Origin: CACKLF01 sp002725175
GTDB taxonomy: Bacteria; Pseudomonadota; Alphaproteobacteria; Rhodobacterales; Rhodobacteraceae
Length of the DNA stretch: 30,614 nt
Assembly: GCA_002725175.2 (NCBI GenBank)
Contig: PBQX02000090.1
Span: 1-30,614, forward strand
Reading direction: 5' to 3'
Positions 8,002-16,866 of the stretch are shown here, one piece after another. The notes beneath the pieces are model-generated. The model saw only the letters and a program-made list of their open reading frames with translations. It had not been told where the DNA came from and made no database searches. Numbering within the stretch: position 1 is the stretch's first letter; every line of letters begins with the position of its first letter. Made by a program: the position numbers and the translations under genes.

Positions 8002-9198
8002 TTAAAGTTCTAGCACTGCTTTAGAGATAATATTTTTTTGAATTTCATTAGAACCGCCATAAATTGATGTCTTTCTGTTGTTAAAGTAAACACCAGCTGC
8101 TGTTGCTGCATTGATAGGTGAGATATTTGGCCCATTATATCCATAATCAAGGATATTAGGAACGTGAATGGTAGCCCTTCTACCCAATGCACGTCTTGTT
8201 AAGCTATCAATCTCCTGTCCAATTTCGGAGCCTAATATTTTTAATATTGAACTCTCTGGACCAGGAGATCCGCCTGCTTGAGCACGGCTTAGAATTCTTA
8301 GGTTTGTTATTTCTAGATTTGCCAAATCAATTTCTGTTTTTGCTACCCTTGCAGCAAATATGGGATCCTGAATAAGTGGTTTACCATCCTTTTTTGTTTC
8401 CGAAGCCAGCTGCTTCAGTTCGCCTATTCGTCTTTTTGAAAGACCTACATTTGCTATGCCTGTTCTTTCATGTGCTAAGAGATATTTGGCATAAGTCCAA
8501 CCTTTATTTTCCTCTCCTACAAGGTTTTCGATTGGCACTTTTACATTCGTTAAAAATACTTCATTTATCTCGTGCTCTCCATCAATCGTTCTTAGGGGTC
8601 GAACTTCTATTCCGTCTGAAGTCATGTCTATTAGCAGAAATGAAATTCCTTCTTGTGGTTTGCCTTTAGTGGAAGTTCTTACCAGGCAAAAAATCATATT
8701 CGCGTGCTGTCCCAATGTTGTCCAAGTTTTCTGCCCATTTACAATATAGTGATTACCCTCACGGGACGCTGAAGTTTTTAAAGAAGCTAGATCAGATCCG
8801 GACCCCGGCTCTGAATAGCCTTGACACCACCAATCATCACCATTTAGCATTCGCGGTAGCCAGTAATCTCTCTGTTTATCAGAGCCAAAAGCCATTAATA
8901 CTGGAGCCAACATATTAAATGCAAAAGGTAATATTCGAGGTGCTCCAACAGCTGAACACTCTTCCTCAAAAATAAAACTTTCAATCACTCCCCAGCCCTG
9001 ACCTCCATATTTTTTGGGCCAACTACCGGCCAACCAACCTTTTTCATTAAGGGTATTGTGCCAGCTTTCAATTTCATCTTTACTTAAAAGTATACCCAAT
9101 TTCATTTTAGAAGAGATGTTTGGTTTAAGATTATCTCTTAAAAAATTTCTAACGTCTGTTCTGAAATTTTCTTGCTCATTACTAAAACTAAGGTCCAT
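8002..9198 (-). CDS. Acyl-CoA dehydrogenase
   Basis: A 398-residue acyl-CoA dehydrogenase. The flavin-binding block WCQGYSEPGSGSDLASLKT (residues 124-142) and VNGQKTWTTLGQHA are complete, and the C-terminus has IYGGSNEIQKNIISK. At the place where medium-chain enzymes carry the catalytic Glu (YEGTS) there is Gly381; the likely base is Glu244 in LAHERTG, which lines up with the base position of isovaleryl- and long-chain enzymes. It introduces the alpha-beta double bond of an acyl-CoA and passes electrons to electron-transfer flavoprotein in the cytoplasm. AGGAGT lies a few bases before ATG 9198, and the gene follows the bifunctional enzyme gene by 11 bases. Together with the next dehydrogenase it may form a heteromeric enzyme. 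Confidence 0.9.
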   Translation of the reverse strand: MDLSFSNEQENFRTDVRNFLRDNLKPNISSKMKLGILLSKDEIESWHNTLNEKGWLAGSWPKKYGGQGWGVIESFIFEEECSAVGAPRILPFAFNMLAPVLMAFGSDKQRDYWLPRMLNGDDWWCQGYSEPGSGSDLASLKTSASREGNHYIVNGQKTWTTLGQHANMIFCLVRTSTKGKPQEGISFLLIDMTSDGIEVRPLRTIDGEHEINEVFLTNVKVPIENLVGEENKGWTYAKYLLAHERTGIANVGLSKRRIGELKQLASETKKDGKPLIQDPIFAARVAKTEIDLANLEITNLRILSRAQAGGSPGPESSILKILGSEIGQEIDSLTRRALGRRATIHVPNILDYGYNGPNISPINAATAAGVYFNNRKTSIYGGSNEIQKNIISKAVLEL

Positions 9199-9209
9199 AA
9201 GACTCCTTT

Positions 9210-11303
9210 TTATTTATTGAGACTATTAAAATTTTTCCCAGAGCTGACCAAATCTACAATTAGCTGGGAGGGAGACCAAAAAACAGGATCTTCTTCAGAA
9301 AATGCATTTAAATCATCTAAGATTTTATTGAGTCCATATGTGTCAGCATAATGCATCGGTCCGCCCTTATGTCGGGGAAATCCATATCCATATAGTTTTG
9401 TTACGTCTATGTCAGATGGCCTTAATGCCATATTTTCTTCAATGACTTTAGCGCTTTCGTTAATCATGGCTCCCAGGTATCTCCTTAAAATCTCTTCTTC
9501 AGAAAAATCTTTCGGCTTTATTCCTTTTTTTTCTCTTTCTATTTGGATTATATTAAGGACTTCTGGATCTTCTTTTCCCCTTCTTTCACCTTCCGTGTAT
9601 CTGTAAAATCCTCGACCTGTTTTCTGGCCAAACCACCCATTCTCGCATAGGCGATCCGAAATTTCTACATAGCGCAATTTAGGATTTCTAGTAGCTGATT
9701 TTCTTTTCCTGGTTGCCCAGCCTATATCTCCTCCAGCCAAATCAAACATTTGGTAAGGGCCCATCGGATATCCAAAGTTTACAATTGCCTTATCAATTTC
9801 GTATGGGCTTGCCCCGTCTTCCATTATGTAGCCTGCAGCCTCACCATAGGTTGATAATATTCTGTTCCCAATAAATCCATCACAATTTCCTGCTCGAACA
9901 GGAACCTTTTTCATTCGCTTGGCTAAATGAAAGCCAGTTGCAACCACATCATCAGCTACTTTTCCTGGTATTACAATTTCTAAGAGACGCATTATGTTTG
10001 CAGGTGAGAAGAAATGTAAACCAATTACATCTTGCGGTCTTTTGGTGACTGATGCTATTTCATCTATATTTAAGTATGAAGTATTTGAAGCAAGCACGGC
10101 TCCATCTTTTGCTATCTTATCAAGCTCCCTAAATACACTCTTTTTTATCTCCATTTCCTCGTAAACTGCTTCAATCACCATGTCTACTTGTGATAGGTTT
10201 TGCATGTCAGTACTTGGCTCATAATTTGAAAGAATTTTTTCTTTCTTTTCTAGATTCATCCGTCCTTTTTCAACGTCTCTTTCATAGACTTTTCTTACAT
10301 TACGAATACCTCTATCAATGCTATCTTTATCCTTTTCAATCATTTTGACATGCAATCCTGCGTTAAGAGCTGCAACTGTAATTCCCGAGCCCATTGTTCC
10401 ACCGCCAATAACTCCTAAAGAACTAATAGCCCTGTTAGTAGCTCTAGCTATTTCAGGAATTTTTGCACTTTTGCGCTCAGCAAAAAAAGCGTGAATTAGA
10501 GCCTTGCTTTGCTTAGTAGCCATTAATTCAGAGAAGGCATTTCTCTCGAACTTTAAACCGTCCTCAATTTTTAATGAAAGAGAAGCTTCCACGCAATCAA
10601 CTATTTTCTGTGGGGCTAATAAACCTCTTGCTTTTTTTTGAAGCTCTTCTCTGAAAGACTTAATTGCTCCTCTGTTTTCTTCTGAATCTATTATTTTATC
10701 TTGAATATTGCTCGTGATTGGATAATTGTTCTTCCCCATATTTTCACGAGCAAAAGATTTCGCATTTGATAATAAGTCTTCAGCAATTTTATCAATAATC
10801 CCAATCTTTAAAGCTTCAGTGGAACTTATAGGGCTTCCGGAAGTCATTATTTTTAGGGCTGGAACAATTCCGGCCAATCTCGGCAACCTCTGGGTCCCAC
10901 CTGCTCCTGGCAGAAGTCCAAGATGTACTTCGGGTAGCCCTATTTTTGTTTTTTCTGATGCAATTCTATAGTGTGATGAGAGAGCTATTTCTAACCCGCC
11001 CCCTAAGGCAGTCCCGTGGAGTGCAGAAATTACAGGCTTTTTTGTTTTTTCAATTTTATCACAAATAGCAGGTAAATGCGGCTCTTGAGGTGGATGTCCA
11101 AATTCTTTGATGTCTGCCCCTGCGGGAAAAGTAGATCCTTCTCCTATTAAAATTATAGCTCTGACATTTACATTGTTTTCAGCAGCATTAAGTGCTTCAA
11201 CCAAACCTTTTCGAACGGCCAAACCTAGACTATTAACAGGAGGGTTGTTAAAAGATATTATCGCTAAATCTTCTTCAATCGATAAATTAATAACTTCTGC
11301 CAT
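9210..11303 (-). CDS. Bifunctional enoyl-CoA hydratase / 3-hydroxyacyl-CoA dehydrogenase (FadB/FadJ-like)
   Basis: A 697-residue fusion. Residues 1-190 are a crotonase domain with the oxyanion-hole block AGADIKEFG, GTALGGGLEIAL with Glu105, and LPEVHLGLLPGAGGTQRL with Glu125, the two hydratase glutamates. Residues 295-480 are a Rossmann NAD domain (GVIGGGTMGSG at 297-307) with the catalytic GLHFFSPA histidine, and two C-terminal dehydrogenase domains follow (NCDGFIGNRI, then the repeat ending near DIDVTKLYGYGFPRHKGG). It hydrates trans-2-enoyl-CoA and oxidises the 3-hydroxyacyl-CoA. Length and order match FadJ and the alpha-proteobacterial multifunctional enzymes. GGAGA seven bases before ATG 11303 fixes the start. 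It is the first gene of the minus-strand operon, divergent from the quinone-reductase-like gene. Confidence 0.93.
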   Translation of the reverse strand: MAEVINLSIEEDLAIISFNNPPVNSLGLAVRKGLVEALNAAENNVNVRAIILIGEGSTFPAGADIKEFGHPPQEPHLPAICDKIEKTKKPVISALHGTALGGGLEIALSSHYRIASEKTKIGLPEVHLGLLPGAGGTQRLPRLAGIVPALKIMTSGSPISSTEALKIGIIDKIAEDLLSNAKSFARENMGKNNYPITSNIQDKIIDSEENRGAIKSFREELQKKARGLLAPQKIVDCVEASLSLKIEDGLKFERNAFSELMATKQSKALIHAFFAERKSAKIPEIARATNRAISSLGVIGGGTMGSGITVAALNAGLHVKMIEKDKDSIDRGIRNVRKVYERDVEKGRMNLEKKEKILSNYEPSTDMQNLSQVDMVIEAVYEEMEIKKSVFRELDKIAKDGAVLASNTSYLNIDEIASVTKRPQDVIGLHFFSPANIMRLLEIVIPGKVADDVVATGFHLAKRMKKVPVRAGNCDGFIGNRILSTYGEAAGYIMEDGASPYEIDKAIVNFGYPMGPYQMFDLAGGDIGWATRKRKSATRNPKLRYVEISDRLCENGWFGQKTGRGFYRYTEGERRGKEDPEVLNIIQIEREKKGIKPKDFSEEEILRRYLGAMINESAKVIEENMALRPSDIDVTKLYGYGFPRHKGGPMHYADTYGLNKILDDLNAFSEEDPVFWSPSQLIVDLVSSGKNFNSLNK

Positions 11304-11494
11304 GTATGTTCTCCAAAAGGTGCTTTGTTGAAGCTGCCATTAAAAGCACAAACTTTTATCAGGTTAGCGCTAAATAATACAAAAATTAAACTTTAATCAT
11401 AGTTACTAATATGTATGATGTAGTCAAGTTAAAGCGCTTCTTTTAGTTGGAAAGATAGCTATCGGAATTTTTTTAAAATGCAAAGAGTAATACT
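11304..11494. promoter_or_regulatory. Divergent intergenic region with two AGCGCT-centred palindromes
   Basis: These 191 bases separate the start of the minus-strand fad-type operon from the start of the plus-strand MDR/SDR pair and must hold both promoters. Two perfect palindromes share the core AGCGCT: TTAGCGCTAA at 11364-11373 and AAGCGCTT at 11432-11439, with centres 67 bases apart. On the minus strand a TATTAT hexamer, a possible -10 box, lies directly next to the first palindrome. On the plus strand TAAAAT at 11474-11479 lies 15 bases before ATG 11495 without a good -35 box. I infer operator sites for a repressor of the beta-oxidation genes; no regulator gene is in the window. Confidence 0.35.
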
Positions 11495-12469
11495 ATGAAA
11501 TCAGTACTGTGTGAAAATTTTGGCCCACCGGAGAATTTGAATGTAAAGGAGTTGGAAGATCTAGAGCCTGGTTCAAATCAAGTAAGGATTGATATAGAGG
11601 CTTGTGGGGTCAATTTCCCTGACACTTTAATAATTGAGGACAAATATCAATTTAAGCCACCGCTACCGTTTTCGCCAGGTGGTGAAGTAGCTGGTGTGGT
11701 AGATAAAATAGGATCAAATGTTAAGGGAGTAAAGCTTGGAGATAAGGTTATGGCTATGACTCTTTCAGGCGGATTTTCAGAACAAATATTAGTAGATGCT
11801 TCTGGCTTATTGTATCGCCCCGAGGGCATGGATGGAGTTACTGCTTCTGGGTTTACCATGACATATGGAACATCTATGCACGCTCTTAAGCAAAGGGCAG
11901 ATCTTAAGAGAGGAGAAACGTTGTTAGTGCTAGGTGCAGGCGGCGGAGTCGGGTTGGCCGCCGTTGAAATTGGGAAGGCAATGGGTGCTAAGGTTATAGC
12001 TGCTGCTAGCAGTAAGAAGAAGCTAAATGCTGCCAGTGAAGTGGGAGCAGATCATTTAATTAATTATAAAGAGCAAAATTTAAGAGAAGAAATAAAGGCT
12101 ATAGTTGGNAAGAAAGGTGTTGATGTCGTTTATGATCCAGTAGGGGGTGAAGTGTTTGAACAGGCTTTGAGGTCGACGGCTTGGAAAGGCCGTGCACTTG
12201 TAGTTGGGTTTGCATCTGGAGAAATACCAAAAATCTCAATTAATTTGGCCCTTTTGAAAGGTTGCGCCATTGTTGGTGTATTTTGGGGAGCGTTTAGAAT
12301 GAACGAAACGAAGCTTGATAATGAAAATTTTGAACAGTTGTTTAAGTGGTATGGTGAAGGGAAGTTAAANCCTATGATTTCTGAAACTTTCAGNCTGGAA
12401 GAAGCACCTATTGCTCTTCGAAGAATTATGGACAGGGAAGCCGTAGGAAAAATCGTNTTAAAAATATGA
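11495..12469 (+). CDS. NADPH:quinone oxidoreductase-like MDR enzyme
   Basis: A 324-residue zinc-free medium-chain reductase of the quinone oxidoreductase family. The N-terminal GroES-like domain contains ACGVNFPDTLIIEDKYQ and PFSPGGEVAGVVDKIG; the NADP Rossmann motif is LVLGAGGGVGLAAVEIGKAMG near residues 145-165. The usual catalytic zinc cysteine/histidine set is absent. Members reduce quinones or alpha,beta-unsaturated carbonyls; in this setting it could be an enoyl-type reductase for a degradation intermediate, but no substrate can be read. AAGAG seven bases before ATG 11495 supports the start. Four single Ns lie in the second half and leave the frame open. It is followed 13 bases later by an SDR gene and is divergent from the bifunctional beta-oxidation gene. 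Confidence 0.88.
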   Translation: MKSVLCENFGPPENLNVKELEDLEPGSNQVRIDIEACGVNFPDTLIIEDKYQFKPPLPFSPGGEVAGVVDKIGSNVKGVKLGDKVMAMTLSGGFSEQILVDASGLLYRPEGMDGVTASGFTMTYGTSMHALKQRADLKRGETLLVLGAGGGVGLAAVEIGKAMGAKVIAAASSKKKLNAASEVGADHLINYKEQNLREEIKAIVXKKGVDVVYDPVGGEVFEQALRSTAWKGRALVVGFASGEIPKISINLALLKGCAIVGVFWGAFRMNETKLDNENFEQLFKWYGEGKLXPMISETFXLEEAPIALRRIMDREAVGKIXLKI

Positions 12470-12482
12470 GAGATTACTAGTT

Positions 12483-13268
12483 ATGGATAAAGAGACTTAT
12501 ACCAAAATGTTTGATTTGACAGGTAAGGTTGCGTTAATAACTGGTTCGTCAAAGGGTATTGGTTTAGCAATAGCTTGGCAAATGGCACGAGCGGGGGCAA
12601 GTGTTGTAATTTCTAGCCGCAAAAAAGATGTCTGTGATCAGATTTCTGAAATGATGCTTGGTGAAGGCTTGAGTGTTAAGTCAATACCTTGCAATGTGGG
12701 AGTTAAGGAAGAGGTTGAAGAGCTTGTTAAGAATACGAGGATAAAGTTTGGAAATATTGACATTCTTGTTTGTAACGCTGCAACTAACCCNGTTTTTGGA
12801 TCTCTTTCCAATCTTCCTGATCAAGCATTTGAAAAATTGGTAAAGGTTAATATCCAGAGTACATTGTGGTTATCTCAGTTGGTAATTCCACAAATGGTGG
12901 AAAGTGGAGGAGGATCAATTATTCTTTTGTCTAGTATTGCTGCCATAAGGGGAAATGCATTTATAGGGGCTTATGGAATGACAAAAGCTGCTGAGTCAGC
13001 ATTGGCTAGAAATCTGGCTGTGGAATATGGCCCTTCTAATATTAGAGTAAATGCAATTGCACCTGGATTAGTGAAAACAGATTTTGCAAAAGCACTATGG
13101 GAAGATCCAGTTTACAGAAAAAANCAGGAAAGTGTGACTCCATTAAGGAGAATAGGTTTGCCGGAAGATATTGCAGGTGTTGCTCATTTTCTAGCTTCTC
13201 CTGCCTCAGCTTATNTGACTGGGCAGTCCATAGTTGTGGACGGTGGAGAAACAATCACCTCTTTATAG
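12483..13268 (+). CDS. Short-chain dehydrogenase/reductase (SDR)
   Basis: A 261-residue classical SDR. It has the nucleotide motif TGSSKGIG (residues 21-28), the VCNAATN variant of NNAG, the catalytic Ser in LLSSIAA, Tyr-x3-Lys in YGMTKAA, the APGLVKTDF cofactor loop and the C-terminal VVDGG. Such enzymes oxidise or reduce hydroxy/keto groups with NAD(P); here it most likely handles an alcohol or 3-hydroxyacyl intermediate of the surrounding pathway. GAGAG overlapping the stop of the preceding gene precedes ATG 12483; an internal ATG eight codons on, at FDLTGKVALITG, is an alternative start. The gene is convergent with the thiolase gene, eight bases apart. Three Ns are tolerated by the frame. 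Confidence 0.9.
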   Translation: MDKETYTKMFDLTGKVALITGSSKGIGLAIAWQMARAGASVVISSRKKDVCDQISEMMLGEGLSVKSIPCNVGVKEEVEELVKNTRIKFGNIDILVCNAATNXVFGSLSNLPDQAFEKLVKVNIQSTLWLSQLVIPQMVESGGGSIILLSSIAAIRGNAFIGAYGMTKAAESALARNLAVEYGPSNIRVNAIAPGLVKTDFAKALWEDPVYRKXQESVTPLRRIGLPEDIAGVAHFLASPASAYXTGQSIVVDGGETITSL

Positions 13269-13276
13269 GCACAANT

Positions 13277-14482
13277 TTAATTTACCTCGAACAACCCGGC
13301 GGCCCCCATACCTCCTCCGATGCACATGCTTACCACACAGTATTTTTCCTTTCTTCTTTTTGCTTCAATAAGGGCGTGGCCAGTCATCCGCGCTCCNCTC
13401 ATCCCGTAGGGATGTCCTACAGCAATAGCACCGCCGTCAACGTTGTATTTTTCAGGGTCAATTCCAAGTTTGTCACGACAATAAATTACTTGACTGGCAA
13501 ATGCTTCATTTAATTCCCAAAGNCCAATGTCATTAACCTTAAGTCCACTCTTTTTCAGTAAATCTGGTATTGCAAACACCGGACCTATTCCCATTTCGTC
13601 AGGGTCACATCCAGATACTGAGACACCTCTTAAAATTCCTAAGGGTTCAATTCCTTTTTTCACTGCTGTGCTTTCAGACATTACCACTGAGGCNGAAGCA
13701 CCGTCAGATAATTGTGACGCATTTCCAGCGGTAATATACTTACCTTCTTTGATGTTTTGTCCATCTTTAAAAACTGGTAAGAGTCCTTGCAATCCATGAT
13801 ATGTTGTTTCGGGTCTGACACCTTCATCATATTTAAGTTTTACTTCCATTTCAGATAGCTCTCCACTAGTCTTGTCTTGTACTTTTTTAATGGTTTTTAG
13901 CGGCACCAGTTCTTTATCAAATCTTCCTCCCTCAATAGCTGATTGGGTTCTTCGATGGGACTCGCAGGCATATTCATCTTGCTGATCTCTTGTTANATTG
14001 TATCGATCAGCAACTACCTCCGCTGTTTCAAGCATAGTCATATACAAAGAGGGTAGGTTTTCGACAATCCAGGGGTCAGTTAAGCGATATCTGTTCATAT
14101 TTTCATTCTGTACTAGAGATATGCTTTCAACACCTCCGGCAACTGCAACGTCTATATCACCGGTTGCTATTCTGCCAGCAGCACTCATGATTGCCATCAA
14201 GCCAGAGGCACATTGCCTGTCAACAGACATTCCAGGAACAGTCGTTGGTAAACCGGCGCGTATTGCACCTTGTCTGGCAATATTCATTTGCGTTGAACCT
14301 TGTTGCAGTGCTGCACCAATTATAACATCTTCAATCTCTTCTTTTTCAAGTCCTGCTCTCTCGACAGCGTGTGATATAACATGTCCAGTTAGAGTTTGAG
14401 CCTGCGTATTATTGAAAGCACCTCTATAGGCCTTGGCAATTGGAGTTCTAGCTGTTGAGGCGATTACTATGTCTTTGGTCAT
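13277..14482 (-). CDS. Acetyl-CoA acyltransferase (thiolase)
   Basis: A 401-residue type II thiolase. Cys91 in SVDRQCASGL is the acyl-carrying nucleophile, His about 357 in GHPYGM and Cys387 in SMCIGGGMGAAGLFEV complete the catalytic set. Length and motif order are those of degradative beta-ketothiolases (FadA/PcaF-like), which cleave 3-ketoacyl-CoA with CoA to release acetyl-CoA. It follows the MaoC hydratase gene by about ten bases on the minus strand, and AAAGGAA precedes ATG 14482, so the two form an operon. Together with the bifunctional enzyme and the dehydrogenases it closes a beta-oxidation cycle. Biosynthetic acetoacetyl-CoA thiolase is a less likely reading. Confidence 0.92.
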   Translation of the reverse strand: MTKDIVIASTARTPIAKAYRGAFNNTQAQTLTGHVISHAVERAGLEKEEIEDVIIGAALQQGSTQMNIARQGAIRAGLPTTVPGMSVDRQCASGLMAIMSAAGRIATGDIDVAVAGGVESISLVQNENMNRYRLTDPWIVENLPSLYMTMLETAEVVADRYNXTRDQQDEYACESHRRTQSAIEGGRFDKELVPLKTIKKVQDKTSGELSEMEVKLKYDEGVRPETTYHGLQGLLPVFKDGQNIKEGKYITAGNASQLSDGAXASVVMSESTAVKKGIEPLGILRGVSVSGCDPDEMGIGPVFAIPDLLKKSGLKVNDIXLWELNEAFASQVIYCRDKLGIDPEKYNVDGGAIAVGHPYGMXGARMTGHALIEAKRRKEKYCVVSMCIGGGMGAAGLFEVN

Positions 14483-14492
14483 TTCTATTCCT

Positions 14493-14960
14493 TTATTTAT
14501 AGAGCGTCAGTGTGAGCCATTCCGCGGAAACTGCCGGCTTTTCTTCTTTCTCTGTTTCAATTACTAAATTAAATGTTTTCAAAATTCCGTTAGTTCCCTT
14601 TTTCGCTATATCAGATAACATAAATCGACCTCGAATGTTTGAGCCAGACGGTACGGGTGAAACAAATCTAATTTTGTTAAAGCCATAGTTTAGGTTATAA
14701 GAGTTATTTTCCTGTTTGGGGAAAACATCCAGGGAGAATTTAACTGCAAATGATAAAACGAAAAATCCATGAGCTATCGTACCTTCGAAAGGTGTTTCGG
14801 CTTTTGTTTTTTCTACATCCACATGAATAAAATTTGGATCTTCAGTTAGGTTAGAAAATTCACTAATGGATTTTTGATCAAGNCGGACCCATTTGGATAC
14901 ACCTATTTCTTTTCCTAAGTCTTTTTTAGAATGTTCAATTTCTTTATGTATGTCTATCAT
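14493..14960 (-). CDS. MaoC-like hot-dog hydratase
   Basis: A 155-residue hot-dog protein with the hydratase motif: DPNFIHVDVEKTKAETPFEG followed by TIAHGFFVLSF, giving the Asp and His pair of R-specific enoyl-CoA hydratases (MaoC/PhaJ). Members add water to enoyl-CoA to give (R)-3-hydroxyacyl-CoA. It is the first gene of a two-gene minus-strand unit with the thiolase and is divergent from the acyl-CoA synthetase gene. Because the enoyl-CoA hydratase expected between the carboxylase subunits at about 20.3 kb is reduced to a fragment, this protein is one candidate for that hydration step. One N, near residue 27, leaves the frame intact. Confidence 0.88.
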   Translation of the reverse strand: MIDIHKEIEHSKKDLGKEIGVSKWVXLDQKSISEFSNLTEDPNFIHVDVEKTKAETPFEGTIAHGFFVLSFAVKFSLDVFPKQENNSYNLNYGFNKIRFVSPVPSGSNIRGRFMLSDIAKKGTNGILKTFNLVIETEKEEKPAVSAEWLTLTLYK

Positions 14961-15177
14961 TTCTCATTACCAAATATTTTGCTTTTGATTCAAAAATTTA
15001 TTAACGATTTATGAATGTCTGGCAAGGATTGTTTGATAGTATAGTTCTCCCATAAGGATACTTAAAACAGCACAACCACTCTTTTTCAATACTTAAATTG
15101 CAGTTATTTCTCAGTAATATTGACAATAAAAACTGTTATATCATGATAAAATGAAATTGGAGGACATAAATATATCG
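14961..15177. promoter_or_regulatory. Divergent intergenic region with a TTGACA promoter for the acyl-CoA synthetase gene
   Basis: This region separates the MaoC/thiolase unit from the synthetase gene. On the plus strand a perfect -35 box TTGACA stands at 15120-15125; the best -10 candidates are ATGATA (15143-15148, 17-base spacer) or TGATAA one base on, neither a strong match to TATAAT. They overlap the upstream in-frame ATG at 15151. A GGAGG ribosome site follows at 15159-15163. I see no clear promoter for the minus-strand genes and no large hairpin. Confidence 0.45.
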
Positions 15178-16803
15178 ATGGTGTCATATAAATTAGATCT
15201 GCAGAAATCATACTTTCCAGCTGTAAAGAGTGGTGAGGTTTGGGATCGTTCAGTGGGTGAGGAGTTAAGGCTGGCTTCCTTTGACAGCTCATTAAAAATA
15301 GCTCTTGTTGAAGTTAATGAAAGTGGAAAAATTTCCAGAAAATGGAATTTTCAAGAATTATATAATGATGCAATTATTCTAGCCAAGAATTTATTAATTA
15401 AGCATAAAAAAGGAGATAGGATTGCCGTCTGGTCATCTAATAAACCTGAGTGGGTTTTGCTTGAGTATGGTGTGGCATTAGCTGGTTTGGTTTTGGTAAC
15501 GGTTAACCCTTCTTATCAGGCAGACGAATTAANATATGTGCTTTNGCAAAGTGAAAGCTCGGAGTTATTCTTATGTAGATCTTTTAGGGGCAATCCAATG
15601 TGGNGAATTGCGAATGAAGTTTGTAATTCCATAGGGGTAGAAATAGAAATGACCGATATTGAAGATATTACAAAGATTGTCCTTAAAGGAGATATTAAAG
15701 GGGAGTTGCCGGAGGTGCAGTCGGAAGATCCATTTCAAATTCAATATACCTCTGGCACTACAGGATTTCCAAAAGGAGCAATGCTTCATCATAAAGGTTT
15801 GCTAAATAATGCAAAGTTTTATCAAGAAAGAATGGAAGCGAAAAATGGAGACAAGTTTCTGAATTCTATGCCATTATTTCATTGNGCCGGTTCAGGCATG
15901 GCTACACTTGGTTGTTTAACNCATCGGTCTGAACATTATCTAATGTCAATTTTTGATCCTATAGTAGTTGGTAAAATAATTGAAAAAGAAAAGATAACGC
16001 AATGGGGGGGGGTTCCCACCATGTTCGTTCAAACATTAAAGGCTCAAAATAATAAATTTCGAGACTTCTCTAGCTTGAAATCAGTTTCATCTGGGGGGTC
16101 GAATGTCCCNCCAGTTTTAGCTAAAGAAATAAAATCAAAATTTAATATTGATGTACAAATTCTTTACGGTCAAACCGAAGCAAGCCCAGTAATCACTTTA
16201 GCTTGGCCAAATGATCAAGTCGACCAACTAAAAGATACGGTTGGACAACCTTTACCAAACATAGAAGTATCCATTAATAGCACGGATGATGGAAAAATTT
16301 TACCTATAGGNGAAGTAGGTGAAATTTGTTGTCGNGGGTATAATATTATGCTTGGCTACTTTAACAATAATTCTGACACAGAAAAAACTATTAGCAGCAN
16401 AGGTTGGTTGCGTACTGGCGACTTAGGGTACATGGATAGGAATGGTTATATAAGAGTGACCGGTNGGACAAAGGAGATGATTATTCGGGGAGGTGAGAAT
16501 ATTTATCCGAAAGAAATTGAAAATTGTATTTTGGAGAATAATGCGATTTCTGAAGTTGCAGTCATAGGTGTGCCTGATAAAATATTTGGTGAAGTCATAG
16601 CTTGTTTTCTGAAGNTTAATNGNTCNTATAAATTAGGTGGGGATGAATTAAAAAAATTCATTAGGATAAAACTATCTGCTCAGAAAACTCCTAAGTTTTG
16701 GATAAATATTGAGGAATGGCCATTAACAGGATCTGGGAAAATACAGAAATTTGTTTTAAGGGAAAAATTTTTAAATGGAGAATATGAGGGAGAAAAAATT
16801 TAG
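15178..16803 (+). CDS. AMP-forming acyl-CoA synthetase
   Basis: A 541-residue ANL-superfamily ligase. The ATP loop YTSGTTGFPKG lies at residues 190-200, followed by MPLFH, VPTMFVQTLKA, YGQTEASPV (adenine motif), GWLRTGDLGYMDRNGY and the C-terminal PLTGSGKIQKF whose Lys (about 521) makes the adenylate. It activates a carboxylic acid to acyl-CoA via an acyl-AMP, and its place at the head of the AtuA/carboxylase genes suggests it feeds that pathway. Start choice: ATG 15178 has GGAGG 14 bases upstream (long spacing); ATG 15151 would add nine residues but overlaps the promoter and has no ribosome site. About fifteen Ns are present without a frame break. A G9 run at 16004-16012 is in frame. Confidence 0.88.
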   Translation: MVSYKLDLQKSYFPAVKSGEVWDRSVGEELRLASFDSSLKIALVEVNESGKISRKWNFQELYNDAIILAKNLLIKHKKGDRIAVWSSNKPEWVLLEYGVALAGLVLVTVNPSYQADELXYVLXQSESSELFLCRSFRGNPMWXIANEVCNSIGVEIEMTDIEDITKIVLKGDIKGELPEVQSEDPFQIQYTSGTTGFPKGAMLHHKGLLNNAKFYQERMEAKNGDKFLNSMPLFHXAGSGMATLGCLXHRSEHYLMSIFDPIVVGKIIEKEKITQWGGVPTMFVQTLKAQNNKFRDFSSLKSVSSGGSNVXPVLAKEIKSKFNIDVQILYGQTEASPVITLAWPNDQVDQLKDTVGQPLPNIEVSINSTDDGKILPIXEVGEICCXGYNIMLGYFNNNSDTEKTISSXGWLRTGDLGYMDRNGYIRVTGXTKEMIIRGGENIYPKEIENCILENNAISEVAVIGVPDKIFGEVIACFLKXNXXYKLGGDELKKFIRIKLSAQKTPKFWINIEEWPLTGSGKIQKFVLREKFLNGEYEGEKI

Positions 16804-16866
16804 ATATGTTACTTTTTGCCAATTGAAAAAAACAGTATATTTGTTCTGCCTTTACGAGAAAATTAA

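Noticed and set aside
8187..9220. Several plus-strand open frames opposite the acyl-CoA dehydrogenase genes
   Set aside because: They are mirror frames of well-supported minus-strand genes, have no family motifs and no ribosome sites.
16004..16012. G9 homopolymer inside the acyl-CoA synthetase gene as a phase-variation switch
   Set aside because: The run is in frame with family motifs intact on both sides, and on-off switching of a catabolic enzyme is implausible. It is noted only as error-prone sequence.
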